From contig JAUIJL010000032.1 in assembly GCA_030431255.1 (NCBI GenBank), positions 36,706 through 100,705 on the forward strand: a stretch of 64,000 nucleotides of DNA, given 5' to 3'. A program made the translations under genes and the position numbers. The DNA is from Thermoanaerobaculia bacterium (GTDB lineage Bacteria > Acidobacteriota > Thermoanaerobaculia > Multivoradales > J023). Within the stretch, counting starts at the first letter, position 1, and every line of letters begins with the position of its first letter. A model generated the notes under the pieces. It made no database searches and was not told the origin of the DNA. It saw only the letters and a list, made by a program, of their open reading frames with translations. Positions 26,901-35,713 of this stretch are shown here, piece by piece.

Positions 26901-29900
26901 CTAAAGCTCTGCTTTCGACGTGGGATCGGCCACCCCTGGGTTCTTTCGGTGGAGTCGACCGTTTCGATGACGTTCCCACCACCCATCCGGCTGCCGGTTG
27001 GATTTACGGCGCACAGCAATTGGGTCTTGTGGGAGGTAACGATACCTATCGACCGGACGAGTCGGTAAACCGCGAGGACCTCTTCGTCATGTTGCACCGG
27101 ATTCTCGAGGCTTCGGCGAACTTGGAAGGCACGAACGTGCCGGCTCCGGTGCCGACAACCTCGGATTTTCTGAGAGCGAACGGATGTCGACGGATCGGCC
27201 ACGACTACGAGCAACCGGTGCTTCAGGGCGTAGAGATGCCCGAGGTGGAGGTTGTGACTTCCGGTTTGGCACAGGTGACTCTGGGTAACTTGGAGGTTCA
27301 AGCCGCGACTTTGGAGGTGATCATCCACCACATCGATGGCGGTAGCCATGTGGACGCCGAGGGGGTAGAGCATCAAGCCCGTCCCTTCTGTGCCTGGGAG
27401 GCCTCGGCCGGTGGTCTAAGAGACTTAGATCCAGGAGGTGATCCGCCAATCTGCAAGGTGCAATGGATCGCTCCGGCTGAGGTTTCGGGAACCGACGGAG
27501 CGGATGCCTACAAGGTCACGCTCCACTTCGGAGATGGGTTGGGTCACAAAATCGTACGCACGGTGGACCTCCAGATCAGTCAGCCGGGTATCGATGGTGA
27601 GAAACCCTCGGTTTCTTGGGATCCGGTAGCATCCGTGCCCGGGGGACAATCGATTGAGCTGACGGGAACCGCTTCGGACCCGGAACCTGAAGAGCTAGCG
27701 GATCACGGCTTGCTTTCGGTAACGGTGAGCTTCTCGTTGGATGGTGGAGAATCCCGCGAAGAAATCGGCACTGCCGAGTTGGAAAGTGACGGCTTTTGGC
27801 GGCTTCATTGGATTGCTCCCATGTTCTCCGGACCCGTCCAGCTCTATGCGGTGGCTCACAACCTAAGAGGCAATTCGGCACAGGCTTCCACCACCATAGA
27901 GCTGATACCCACGTTGGCTGTGGCCGGCATCGTGGAATCCAGCTCTGGAGGGCCTCTTGAAAACGCGGCCGTGATCCTTGAGGGAGGCGGCAGCCCGCGG
28001 GAGGTACGATCTGATCTCCACGGCTCCTTCCGATTTGATCAAGACCTTCAAACTAGTGTGGTCTACCGCCTGGCGGTGATCGGCCCTGCTGGTCAGACGG
28101 CTTCGTCTAGCGACTTTGTTCTGTCTACGGCGCAACCCGAGGTCTTCGAGATACTGCGTCTGGATGATCAAGCCCCGTTGACGTCGGCGTCGCCTCCCGG
28201 CGGTCTCTACTCCGGGCCTCAAATGGTGGAGCTGTTGTGCTCCGACGATCTGTCGGGCTGTAGCCATACCTATTACACCTTGGACGGCTCTACTCCGGAT
28301 ACAGGCTCCTCGATTTACAACGGTCCGATCGAGCTCACCTCAGGGATCTTGAGCTTCTTCTCGGTGGATCAAGCCGGTAATGTCGGTGGGGTGCTGATCG
28401 AGACGTATGAGCAGGAGGTGGAGTGCATCTACTCGTGGGACTTCGCCGAGCTCCAGCTACCAGCCGAGGGCGGCAGTGGTGAGGCTCAGCTGTCGACGGC
28501 CCCTGGCTGTGCTTGGAATGTTTTGACTTCCGATGCGTGGCTGAGCGCGACACCCACGGACGGTGTCGGCGCGGCGACTCTCAGTGTCGGCGCGGCTGCC
28601 AACGAGACAGCGAGTGAACGTGTGGGTCATCTTGAGATGGCCGGCCAGATTTTAACGGTACGACAACCGGCACCGACTCAGCCACCTTCGGTGGTCACAG
28701 GTGATGCTGTGATCCTCGACAGCGAGACGATTCGTCTCGAAGCGACCGTAGATGCCAATGGTTCTTCGACTCAAGGTTGGTTCGAGTACCAGGATCCCAG
28801 CGGCATTACATTTCAGACTCCAGCTCAGGATGTCGGTGAGAGCAGAGATCCTGTGCTCATGACGGCGACTCTCCCTATCGATGGCGCTCCGGCGATTCTT
28901 TGCGGATATGTCTATCGCTACAAGAGCTGGGCTGAGAACGTTCTCAGCCGAGTCTCGGGAAATTGGCGCGAAATACCTGGGCCCGAATGCGAGCCGTGCT
29001 TCGCTTTGGATCGAGATCGGGAAGGCTCTGGAGCCATCCCCTCCGCGCTGCCCGCGAGCTCCTCTGGGTGCCCCGCAGGAAAATATCGGGCGGGTGCAGT
29101 CATCGAGCTCTCAGCCCTGGCCGATCCCGGCTGGACCGTAATGGGCTGGAGTGGAACCGATCATGATGAGTCCACATCTGAGACCAACACCCTAACGATG
29201 CCGTCGGATGACCACTCAGTGAGTGTGCAATACACGGAGGAAGCATCCACCACCGCCAGCCACCACGACGCTTTCCACGCCGTCACCTACACCGGTGACG
29301 ATGGGGATCGACTCTGGCCCGGATCGTGGCGGGAGACACCGAATGACGGTGGCTCGCCCAGTTGGGGCCACGTTCGCGTGATCACCGACGGTGATGTGGA
29401 TCACGGCGTGTCGCAGCTGCGCATCCGTCGTGACGGTATGTGGGTGGAGCGACCGGTGGATTTGTCCGGGGCCGGTGAGGTCACTTGGACCTTTGACTAC
29501 CGCCGGGAATCGCTGCTGGAGGGCCATTATGTGGCCGCTGAGGTGAGCTCGGACGGCAGTGCTTGGACGGAGGTAGCGCGGATGGCGGGGCCGGCGGACG
29601 ATGCTGAGTATCAGCAAATGTCGGTCGCCATTCCCGTAGAGTCGACCAAGATCCGCTTTGCCAATCCCGCGGGAATCGGCATGGGCAACGAGAATATGGT
29701 CTTCTTCGACAATGTGGAGGTGACTTTGGATCTTGGGCCGTCCATGCGCGCCGCGGTGAATAGTTTGCCGAATACGGTCGTGACGCCGGGCGGGCCGGTG
29801 ACCCTAGTGGTCACGGTGGAGAATACCTCGCCCTTCGGCACCTTGGAGCTGACGACGCTCGAAGGATCACTGGGCGGAGAGGTGGCGTCTACCGTCGATG

Positions 29901-31969
29901 GGGTTGGGACTTGCAGTGTGCCTCAATCGTTGGCGGTGGGGGCGACCTACACGTGTCAGCTGGAGCGGCAGGTTACCGGATCCGGTGGCTCGACGGTCGA
30001 CTACGCGTTGACCGCGGCCGGCACGGTGGGTGCTGACCCGTTGACGGCTCTGGCGTCGACGACGATCGGGGTGCTGGAGGACGTGGAAGCGAATGCTCGG
30101 GATACGTTTGCCACGGTGTCCTACGCCGGCGAAGACGGCACGGTGCCTTGGACCTCAAGTTGGATCGAGGCGCCGATCGACGGTAGCCAAGCGAGTTGGG
30201 GCGACGTTCGGATTCTGGAGGACAGCATCGTTCCCCACGCCGAAGGTCCCTACCAGGCCTTCATCCGTGACGATCAGCTGTGGCTGCGCCGAAAGGTGGA
30301 CTTGACCGGCTTCAGCGCGGCGGAGCTCGACTTCGACTACCGCCGGAGCAACCTGTTGCCGGGTCAGCGCCTGGATATCGAGGTGAGCACCGACGGGGTA
30401 GCCTTCCAGCGGCTGGCGAGCATCGAGGGTAGCGAGCAGGGCACGGACCTGAGCTACTCGCGCTGGACGCCACCATTGGATCTGAGCCCGTACATCAGTG
30501 ACTCGACCTGGATCCAATTCTCGAATCTCGAGGATTTGGGCATGGGCAACAGCAACGCGGTGTATCTGGACAACGTAGAGATCCGGCTGCAGTCCGGCAG
30601 CTCGATCGCCATGGGTATGACCGTGGATCCGGATACGGTGGTGGAGCCAGGCGGCCCAGTGACCTTCGGGGTGACGGTGACCAACCACAGCCCGTCGGGC
30701 AGTGTGGAGCTCACCGACCTCACGGACGACCAAATCGGTGACCTGAACGGTGCGGGCTCTTGCTTGACGCCGCGGACGGTGCTGGCCGGCGACTCGTATG
30801 TGTGCTCCTACGGCCATACGGTCAGCGGCACTGCCGGCTCGACGATCACCCACGTGGTGAGCGCGGTTGCTTCCGCCGGCGGTGAGATTCTCAACGCCGG
30901 CTCCAGCGCTAGCATTACCGTGGAGGCGCCGGGGCTCGAAACCTTGCGGGACGAGCTCAACGCGGTCAGCTTCCACGGCAACGACGGCACCGTGCCGTGG
31001 AGCTCGCCGTGGATCGAGTCCATCTCGGACGGTGGTGCTCCGTACCACGGTCATGTGCGGGTCGAAGAGGACGCGGTCGGCACCGGTCCGTACGCCTTGC
31101 GGATTCGTCGCGATGGCCTTGAGGCGAAGAGAGAAGCGGACCTTTCGGGATTCGCTCAGGCTAGCCTCACCTTCGACTATCGCCGCAACAACCTGCTGGC
31201 GGGTCATCACGTCGATGTCGAGGTGAGTCTGGACGGCAGCTCGTGGACGCTTCTCGATCAGCTGGAAGGCCCGGCCTTGGACCAGTTCTACCAGAAGACC
31301 GTCTACGACCTGAGCCCCTGGATCAGCGGGTCGACTTGGATTCGATTCCATGCGCCCGCCGGTCAGGGGATGGGCAACGCCAACCTGATCTACTTCGACA
31401 ACATCGAAATCCAGCTGACCGAGCCGGTGGACGGTGGTTTGGGCGGACGGGATACGGAGAGGCTGTCGGGCAATCTGCTGAGCAATCCGAGCTTCGAAGA
31501 AGGCTTGGGATATTGGCAGCTGATCAGCCCCGAGCCCTTGGGTATTCTGCCCTCGGAGCTCGCTGGCTCGGCGTCCCTCAGCCGCGGTCGGATGGCGGAG
31601 ATCCAAAGCACGATCGGGGACGGTCGCTATGCCTTGACCCAATGTGTGCGGATCGAGCCGAGCCGTCAGTACGGGTTCGGCGGCGAAACCCGAGTCGAGT
31701 CGCTTGGCGTCACCGATCCGGTGGTGTCGATGGGCGTCGAGCTCTACGGCCAAGACGGCTGTGACGGCGAGGTGTTGTCGGCCACCGGCGAGGTGTTGTG
31801 GGTCGGACAGACCGAGGGAGGCTGGCGATCGACCTACCGAGGTCGAGCCGAGGCGTCCGGGAAGGCTGTCAGCGCGCGGGTGTGGGTGGTCGTGCAGGGA
31901 GAAGGCGCGGACGGATTCCGCGTCTGGCTCGACAACCTGAGCTTCCGCATGGTGCGTCAAGCTCCATGA
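23972..31969 (+). CDS. Giant surface protein: FN3, seven IPT repeats, SLH, BACON, three MAM-like modules
   Basis: The protein has 2665 residues from a GTG overlapping the previous stop. In order: signal peptide (LVFSINILLVLASLASPSFA); N-terminal FN3-like domain; seven IPT/TIG-like repeats between about 24700 and 26530, the first three nearly identical (GMGFWIADCSGVTELSGG); three SLH-like modules (about 26545-27110); Ig/PKD-like stretches; a carboxypeptidase-regulatory-like domain (VAGIVESSSGGPLENAAVIL); a chitobiase-type C-terminal domain (YYTLDGSTPDTGSSIYNGPI); a BACON-like domain; then three MAM/laminin-G-like modules (about 29260, 30090 and 30945) alternating with DUF11-like domains. It looks like an adhesive or scaffold protein attached to the envelope through SLH. 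It is the last gene of the operon, followed by a terminator at 31994. Confidence 0.85.
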   Translation: MKHLVFSINILLVLASLASPSFAGYTSDRTWTTAGTDSGGASSSVLRLEITSISNSSNNVTFRVSKKDGSAFSTSGVLSIRLGSGSGTTIASSSISAGSSYRSFNVYMPSYVTGTERGYFYGRYYTSSNGFWSYAGPIQVWAPSLSTPSASHSNVGTSSATLSWGSITGATSYRYQVTTSTSFSTNSDGTTCYNCVVNSTTSSTSRSLSGLQSSTTYRYRVRAGNATTGQGSYWSSIRSFTTSGPSVSSVSPSTATLGQSTSFTVYGSNLTSGMGFWIADCSGVTELSGGTSTRRYFRCAPSYSTGSKSGTVKTSPGGTTLHNFSVQVSSPSPTVSSVTPSTATLGQLTTFTINGSNLTSGMGFWIADCSGVTELSGGTSTRQYFRCTPSYSAGSKSGTVKTTPGGTTLHNFSVQVSAPAPTVSSVSPSTATLGQLTTFTIHGSNLTSGMGFWIANCDGLTELGGGSASQRYFRCTPRWHLGSMDGVVRDEPDGTLLREFTVQVTTDIVVHEVVPERAMLNTSTDFIIRGEGLPAGMGFWIANCSGVTELSGGTSTERRFRCTPGGSTGTMDGVLKDEPDGATLYPFSVSIVQPATVTNIWPVRAAFGLETIFTIQGSQLPTDLGFFVERCEGVDEVPGGHSGERFFSCVPSYQLGSQTGVVKIAPDGTPLRNFDVEVVNAPTVSDLQPLTALLDQPTTFTVSGSGLLDAMAFWIAYCENVVELSGGTSTQRQFRCTPRLETGPQDGVLKLAEKGNELWTFQVEVTEVSEPAVTSVSPSSATIDEPTTFTIAGSDLPVGLDFTLSQCESPTELSGSSTSRRFRCTPREVGPMAGTVLTADDDLLHSFTVNVTTPSGVIYPDVSDWAQGAADYLVQHGIVVDPGDHHLRGQVPANRAEVATLLYRALGGGQGAADATFEAWYGGVPAPHFADVADPAVWYFRPATFLGSLDFEDGIAVFDPDSCVFRPGDQLDRSWTTKALLSTWDRPPLGSFGGVDRFDDVPTTHPAAGWIYGAQQLGLVGGNDTYRPDESVNREDLFVMLHRILEASANLEGTNVPAPVPTTSDFLRANGCRRIGHDYEQPVLQGVEMPEVEVVTSGLAQVTLGNLEVQAATLEVIIHHIDGGSHVDAEGVEHQARPFCAWEASAGGLRDLDPGGDPPICKVQWIAPAEVSGTDGADAYKVTLHFGDGLGHKIVRTVDLQISQPGIDGEKPSVSWDPVASVPGGQSIELTGTASDPEPEELADHGLLSVTVSFSLDGGESREEIGTAELESDGFWRLHWIAPMFSGPVQLYAVAHNLRGNSAQASTTIELIPTLAVAGIVESSSGGPLENAAVILEGGGSPREVRSDLHGSFRFDQDLQTSVVYRLAVIGPAGQTASSSDFVLSTAQPEVFEILRLDDQAPLTSASPPGGLYSGPQMVELLCSDDLSGCSHTYYTLDGSTPDTGSSIYNGPIELTSGILSFFSVDQAGNVGGVLIETYEQEVECIYSWDFAELQLPAEGGSGEAQLSTAPGCAWNVLTSDAWLSATPTDGVGAATLSVGAAANETASERVGHLEMAGQILTVRQPAPTQPPSVVTGDAVILDSETIRLEATVDANGSSTQGWFEYQDPSGITFQTPAQDVGESRDPVLMTATLPIDGAPAILCGYVYRYKSWAENVLSRVSGNWREIPGPECEPCFALDRDREGSGAIPSALPASSSGCPAGKYRAGAVIELSALADPGWTVMGWSGTDHDESTSETNTLTMPSDDHSVSVQYTEEASTTASHHDAFHAVTYTGDDGDRLWPGSWRETPNDGGSPSWGHVRVITDGDVDHGVSQLRIRRDGMWVERPVDLSGAGEVTWTFDYRRESLLEGHYVAAEVSSDGSAWTEVARMAGPADDAEYQQMSVAIPVESTKIRFANPAGIGMGNENMVFFDNVEVTLDLGPSMRAAVNSLPNTVVTPGGPVTLVVTVENTSPFGTLELTTLEGSLGGEVASTVDGVGTCSVPQSLAVGATYTCQLERQVTGSGGSTVDYALTAAGTVGADPLTALASTTIGVLEDVEANARDTFATVSYAGEDGTVPWTSSWIEAPIDGSQASWGDVRILEDSIVPHAEGPYQAFIRDDQLWLRRKVDLTGFSAAELDFDYRRSNLLPGQRLDIEVSTDGVAFQRLASIEGSEQGTDLSYSRWTPPLDLSPYISDSTWIQFSNLEDLGMGNSNAVYLDNVEIRLQSGSSIAMGMTVDPDTVVEPGGPVTFGVTVTNHSPSGSVELTDLTDDQIGDLNGAGSCLTPRTVLAGDSYVCSYGHTVSGTAGSTITHVVSAVASAGGEILNAGSSASITVEAPGLETLRDELNAVSFHGNDGTVPWSSPWIESISDGGAPYHGHVRVEEDAVGTGPYALRIRRDGLEAKREADLSGFAQASLTFDYRRNNLLAGHHVDVEVSLDGSSWTLLDQLEGPALDQFYQKTVYDLSPWISGSTWIRFHAPAGQGMGNANLIYFDNIEIQLTEPVDGGLGGRDTERLSGNLLSNPSFEEGLGYWQLISPEPLGILPSELAGSASLSRGRMAEIQSTIGDGRYALTQCVRIEPSRQYGFGGETRVESLGVTDPVVSMGVELYGQDGCDGEVLSATGEVLWVGQTEGGWRSTYRGRAEASGKAVSARVWVVVQGEGADGFRVWLDNLSFRMVRQAP

Positions 31970-31993
31970 TCTGACCCTCGCGGTGTCCACAGA

Positions 31994-32033
31994 AAAGGCC
32001 CGAGCTTGGACGGCTGTCCGGGCTCGGGCCTTT
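31994..32033. terminator. Bidirectional terminator
   Basis: A perfect 12-bp inverted repeat (AAAGGCCCGAGC / GCTCGGGCCTTT) with a 16-base loop carries A/T tracts on both sides, so it can end transcription from the operon on the plus strand and from the tRNA on the minus strand. It starts 25 bases after the stop codon at 31969. Confidence 0.8.
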
Positions 32034-32143
32034 GGTTCTCAGCAAAGCTTTTCGGGCACGGGTAATTGCGGCGGATCAACCGCGCTGACGCAGTCCCGCT
32101 TTCAAGCGAGAGCTGATCTTGTGGGAGCTGAAAAAAGGAGGTT

Positions 32144-32218
32144 GGTGGAGCAGAAGGGACTCGAACCCTCGACCCCCACGATGCGAACGTGGTGCTCTCC
32201 CAGCTGAGCTACTGCCCC
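32144..32218 (-). tRNA. tRNA-Ala (anticodon CGC)
   Basis: On the minus strand the sequence folds as a complete cloverleaf. The acceptor stem GGGGCAG / CTGCTCC includes the G3-U70 wobble pair that identifies alanine tRNAs. The D arm is GCTCAGCTGGGAGAGC, the anticodon stem CCACG/CGTGG holds loop TTCGCAT (anticodon CGC), and the T arm contains GGTTCGAGTC. The CCA end is encoded. It reads GCG codons, which suits this GC-rich genome. Confidence 0.95.
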
Positions 32219-32299
32219 TCCGAGGGCGCGAATTGTAGCGGGTCCCTGAATTCCTGGCAAGGACTTTCTGGGACCCTGGCCGGGGCGCGGGCGCCGGGC

Positions 32300-33274
32300 T
32301 CAGATCGCCAGCTCGTAATGGGTCCAGGGACGGCCGCGGTAGATGCCTTCGAGCTGGTCGAGCACGGTGTGGTGTTCTTGGAGGACTTTTCTCAGGGTGG
32401 CTAGGTCCAGCTCGAGCAATTCGCAGTCGTGGGCGGCGGTGACGGTGGTTTTGCGGCCGCCTTCGGGGGCGAAGAAGGCTTCCTCACCGAAGAATTGGCC
32501 TTCTTCGAAGACCATGGTTTGGCGATAGGGCTCGCCGGGATAGCGATCGAATGCGCGGGCGAAGCCGGTGGCGAGGATGAACAGGCTGTCGGCGGGATCC
32601 CCTTTGCCGTAGATGATCGATCCGGCGTGTTTGGTGAGCAGGTTGAGCTTGCCGATGGTGCTCAGCAGCTCGTATTGGGAGAGCTCGTTGAGGACGGGCG
32701 ACCAATGAAAATCGGCTCGGGCGGCGGCTTGCTCGATCCAATTGCTTTCGAGCTTGGAGGTCGCCTCGGGTGGGTTGGCTCCGAGCTTTGGGGTGGCTTC
32801 GGGCTCTGAAGAGGAGGTCGCTCCGGGTGCGATGTCAGGGGTCTGCAGGCCGACTCCGGTGATATGAGAATAGCCCGTCGGTTGGGTCTCGGGTTGCTCG
32901 TAGTACTCAGGCTCGGTGCTCAAATGCCCGTGGACCAGCGGTGGATTGGTCGCCAGGGGCGCCTCGGCTTGATGACGAACCCGTTCGACCAGCTGATCCG
33001 TGTCTTTTCGTTCAGGATCCAGCCGCTGAATTTTCTTGACCACGGCAATCGCTTTGGTGGAGAAACCTTGTTTGGCGAATTCGTGGACCAAGGGAGCCAG
33101 CACGGAGATCGCTTCCTCCGGTTTTCCGGCGCGGCCCAGCACGTCACCCAGCTGCTGGCGTAGGCGGGTGCTTTTCGGTTTGTTTTGGAGCTGCTCGCGT
33201 AGGAGCTTCGTCGCTCGATTGAGCTTGCCTTTGGCGATCAGGGTGTCGATATCGTCGTCGGATTTAAACCACAA
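32300..33274 (-). CDS. TPR and cyclic-nucleotide-binding domain protein
   Basis: The protein has 324 residues. The N-terminal third is a short TPR-like helical repeat region (GKLNRATKLLREQLQNKPKS). A low-complexity linker rich in PPEATSK follows. The C-terminal half is a cAMP-binding-type domain (about 200-310): SIIYGKGDPADSLFILATG and GQFFGEEAFFAPEGGRKTTV, matching the phosphate-binding cassette region of CRP-like and PKA-regulatory domains. There is no helix-turn-helix and no membrane segment, so it is not a CRP-type transcription factor; a role as a signalling adaptor is likely. It sits at the end of a minus-strand gene row and is followed by the tRNA. Confidence 0.82.
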   Translation of the reverse strand: MWFKSDDDIDTLIAKGKLNRATKLLREQLQNKPKSTRLRQQLGDVLGRAGKPEEAISVLAPLVHEFAKQGFSTKAIAVVKKIQRLDPERKDTDQLVERVRHQAEAPLATNPPLVHGHLSTEPEYYEQPETQPTGYSHITGVGLQTPDIAPGATSSSEPEATPKLGANPPEATSKLESNWIEQAAARADFHWSPVLNELSQYELLSTIGKLNLLTKHAGSIIYGKGDPADSLFILATGFARAFDRYPGEPYRQTMVFEEGQFFGEEAFFAPEGGRKTTVTAAHDCELLELDLATLRKVLQEHHTVLDQLEGIYRGRPWTHYELAI

Positions 33275-33472
33275 GGGTGGGCCCCCTTCTAAATCTCAGC
33301 GTCATTCATCTCAGCGAGGTCATTTGGCATGCTTAGTCAACAGGATCAGCCGGCAAGATCAGATCTGCGATCTCAGATCGAATCTGCCTCACTTATCCCT
33401 TGCGCAGGATGTCGACGATTCGCATCAGCTGATGTCGCCCGAGCCGGTCGCCTTGCCGGCCCCCGCTTGGGC

Positions 33473-35269
33473 TCATTCGGGGATCGGCAAGTCGAGCAGC
33501 AAAGCGCGCACGAATTGCACGGGCGGTGAGCCGAAGGAAAGCAGTCGGTCGTGGTAGGTCTTGGGCTCAAACGAGTCCCCCCAAGTGGCTTCCACCTCTC
33601 GGCGTAGGTCGCGGTGCTCGAGATAGCCCACCAGGTAGGTGGAAAGCTGGGTGAATCCCAGTTGGGCGCGGGTCCATTTGAGGGCGGCTTCCCGTTCTTC
33701 CTGGAATCCGCCTTCGACCATCAGCTTCATGGCTTGGTCGCGGGTCATGCCTTCGACGTGGATGGCTTGATCCATCAAGGCGTTGGTGACCGAGCGCAGC
33801 AACCACTTGAGGGCGATCAGCTTTTGTCGCGGATCGTCGCCGTTATAACCCGCGTCGACCATCAGCTGCTCGGCGTAAACCGCCCATCCCTCGATGAAGG
33901 TGCCGGATTGGAGGACGGCGCGTAGGGTCGAAGGATAGCGGCCGGAATGGGCGAGCTGGAGGTAGTGGCCGGGCATGGCCTCGTGGACGGTCAAATCCTG
34001 CATGGAATAGACGTTGTATTCGCGGAGAAACGACAGGGTCTGCTCGTCGGTCCAAGATTCGGGAATCGGCGAAATGGCGTAGAAGGTCTTTTGACCCGTA
34101 TCCAACGGGCCGGGAGAGTCGCAGTAGGCGATAGACACGCCGCGGGCGAATTCCGGCATGATGATCACCTCTACCGGATCGTCGGGCACGGTCACCAGCT
34201 CGTGCCGACGAACGAAGTCCGTGGCCTGTTGCAGCTGGGCTTTGGCGGTGGCGACGATCTCTCCCTTCTGGGGCCGATCGCGATAGGCGACCTCGAGCGC
34301 CGCTCGGATCACCACTTGTTTTAGGGCTTCGTCGGGCTCGTCCGGCAGCTCGGCGAGGGGATATTGCTTCAGGTAGATGGTCCGGGAGACCCGATACATC
34401 TCATCTCGGATGCGATCGAATTCCGCTTCAGAGCGCTTTTTCAGCTCCGTCCGACTCAACGGGGTGTGTAGGGAGAAGGCCAATTTTCGATCGTAGCGCT
34501 CGGCCCCGGCCCTGAAGTCTCCGGCCGCGTTGGGTAGCAGCTCTTCCTCGAGCCATGTCTGGTGGGACTCCACCGCTTGGGTCGCGGTGGATATGGCCGA
34601 TTCCAGACGCTTCCGCTGATCCTCGGACAAGACGTCCAGGTGGGGTTTGACCATGTAGTCCAGGATCGACAACAGGCCCCGGTTCTGGCGGACCGCAGTT
34701 TGTGCGTAGACCTCGGGAACCAGCTTGGGAACCAGGGTGGCGCGAACCTGCTCGAGCAGGCGCGGCATGCCCTCCAAACGAGCCGTCACGTGAGTCAGGC
34801 GTTTCTCCAGCGGGGCGAAGTCTCTGGCGACCAAGGAGTAGATGGCGCCTCCGGTCAACCCCGTGTATCGCAGGGGATTCCAAGCCCAGGGCTTGAGCTC
34901 CTCAAGCTCCCACAAATTCGACTCCAGCTGATGGCTCAGTAGCGCGAAGTCGACTTGATTCGCCGGTGTCAGCTGCCCTCGGTCGATCCCGGCCAGGCGG
35001 CTTTGATACCGCCGAATGAAGGCCGCCTCCGCCGCACGGGAGCCCGCGCTGACGTCGTCGAGCTGGTCGTCGAAGCGATGATCCCCGATTTGGGTGGCAC
35101 CCACCGGCGAAAGCGCCGGCATTTCGTCGACGTAGTCGGTGGCGAGCTCCTCAAAACGCGTGTCCGCGGACGAAGCGGCCACCAGGGATTGCGCGAAAAT
35201 CAACGGGCTCAGCAGGAACGGGCTGAGCAGAAAGGGGCTGAGAAGCACGAGGCGGATCGCGAGGTTCAT
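33473..35269 (-). CDS. DUF885 family secreted hydrolase
   Basis: The protein has 598 residues, the usual family size. The signal peptide contains three tandem copies of a five-residue unit (LLSPF, LLSPF, LLSPL; 35201-35245). The DUF885 signature HEAMPGH (H429-H435) is a metalloprotease-like HExxxxH motif, and the surrounding helices (PSTLRAVLQSGTFIEGWAVYAEQLM) fit the family, whose characterised relatives act as carboxypeptidases or dipeptidases. It ends with SFGSPPVQFVRALLLDLPIPE, the usual GxxxP-V-FVR C-terminus. The next upstream gene (RidA) ends 47 bases before its ATG, so it is probably in the same operon. Confidence 0.85.
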   Translation of the reverse strand: MNLAIRLVLLSPFLLSPFLLSPLIFAQSLVAASSADTRFEELATDYVDEMPALSPVGATQIGDHRFDDQLDDVSAGSRAAEAAFIRRYQSRLAGIDRGQLTPANQVDFALLSHQLESNLWELEELKPWAWNPLRYTGLTGGAIYSLVARDFAPLEKRLTHVTARLEGMPRLLEQVRATLVPKLVPEVYAQTAVRQNRGLLSILDYMVKPHLDVLSEDQRKRLESAISTATQAVESHQTWLEEELLPNAAGDFRAGAERYDRKLAFSLHTPLSRTELKKRSEAEFDRIRDEMYRVSRTIYLKQYPLAELPDEPDEALKQVVIRAALEVAYRDRPQKGEIVATAKAQLQQATDFVRRHELVTVPDDPVEVIIMPEFARGVSIAYCDSPGPLDTGQKTFYAISPIPESWTDEQTLSFLREYNVYSMQDLTVHEAMPGHYLQLAHSGRYPSTLRAVLQSGTFIEGWAVYAEQLMVDAGYNGDDPRQKLIALKWLLRSVTNALMDQAIHVEGMTRDQAMKLMVEGGFQEEREAALKWTRAQLGFTQLSTYLVGYLEHRDLRREVEATWGDSFEPKTYHDRLLSFGSPPVQFVRALLLDLPIPE

Positions 35270-35316
35270 GGGTTCTCCAATCTGCTATCTGCTGGAGGTC
35301 GTGGTGGGTGAGTTGC

Positions 35317-35700
35317 CTAGGCTTCACGAAGCTCGGCCACGCATTCGATCTCGACCAAGGCGTCCAGGGGGTTCTGCCGGACGGCGATGGTGGTGCGGCT
35401 GGGTCGGTGGCCATCGAAGGCCGCTTCGTAGACTTTGTTCATGCCTTGGAAGTCGGCCATGTCTTTGAGGAAGACGGTGGTTTTGACCACGTCGCGGAGA
35501 GTCAGACCCTCGGCTTTCAAGACGATGCTCAGGTTGTCGAGCACTCGAGCGGTCTGCTCTTCGATGGTGGTGCCCACCAGCTTCATGGTGTCAGGGTCCA
35601 GCGGGGTTTGGCCGGAGCAGAACATCAAACCGGCGGCTTTCATGGCGTGGCAGTAGGGACCGATGGCTCGGGGAGCGTCCTCGGCGTGCAGGGGTTTCAT
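35317..35700 (-). CDS. RidA/YjgF/YER057c/UK114 family protein
   Basis: The protein has 127 residues, typical length. It shows the family signature: AIGPYCHAMKAAGLMFCSGQTPLDPDT near the start and the C-terminal PSRTTIAVRQNPLDALVEIECVA, which contains the arginine used to hold the imine substrate. Archetypal RidA hydrolyses reactive enamine/imine intermediates from PLP enzymes; close relatives have other roles, so the substrate is uncertain. I placed the start at 35700 (MKPLHAED), since the longer open frame runs into the next gene. The gene fits within 14 bases of the DUF481 gene, so the two are probably co-transcribed. Confidence 0.88.
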   Translation of the reverse strand: MKPLHAEDAPRAIGPYCHAMKAAGLMFCSGQTPLDPDTMKLVGTTIEEQTARVLDNLSIVLKAEGLTLRDVVKTTVFLKDMADFQGMNKVYEAAFDGHRPSRTTIAVRQNPLDALVEIECVAELREA

Positions 35701-35713
35701 TTTTTGCCGGGCC

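Noticed and set aside
30155..31990. A 611-codon minus-strand open frame opposite the giant surface protein
   Set aside because: No family resemblance, and it runs through the terminator at 31994 region with its start. The plus-strand frame continues a clear domain repeat pattern.
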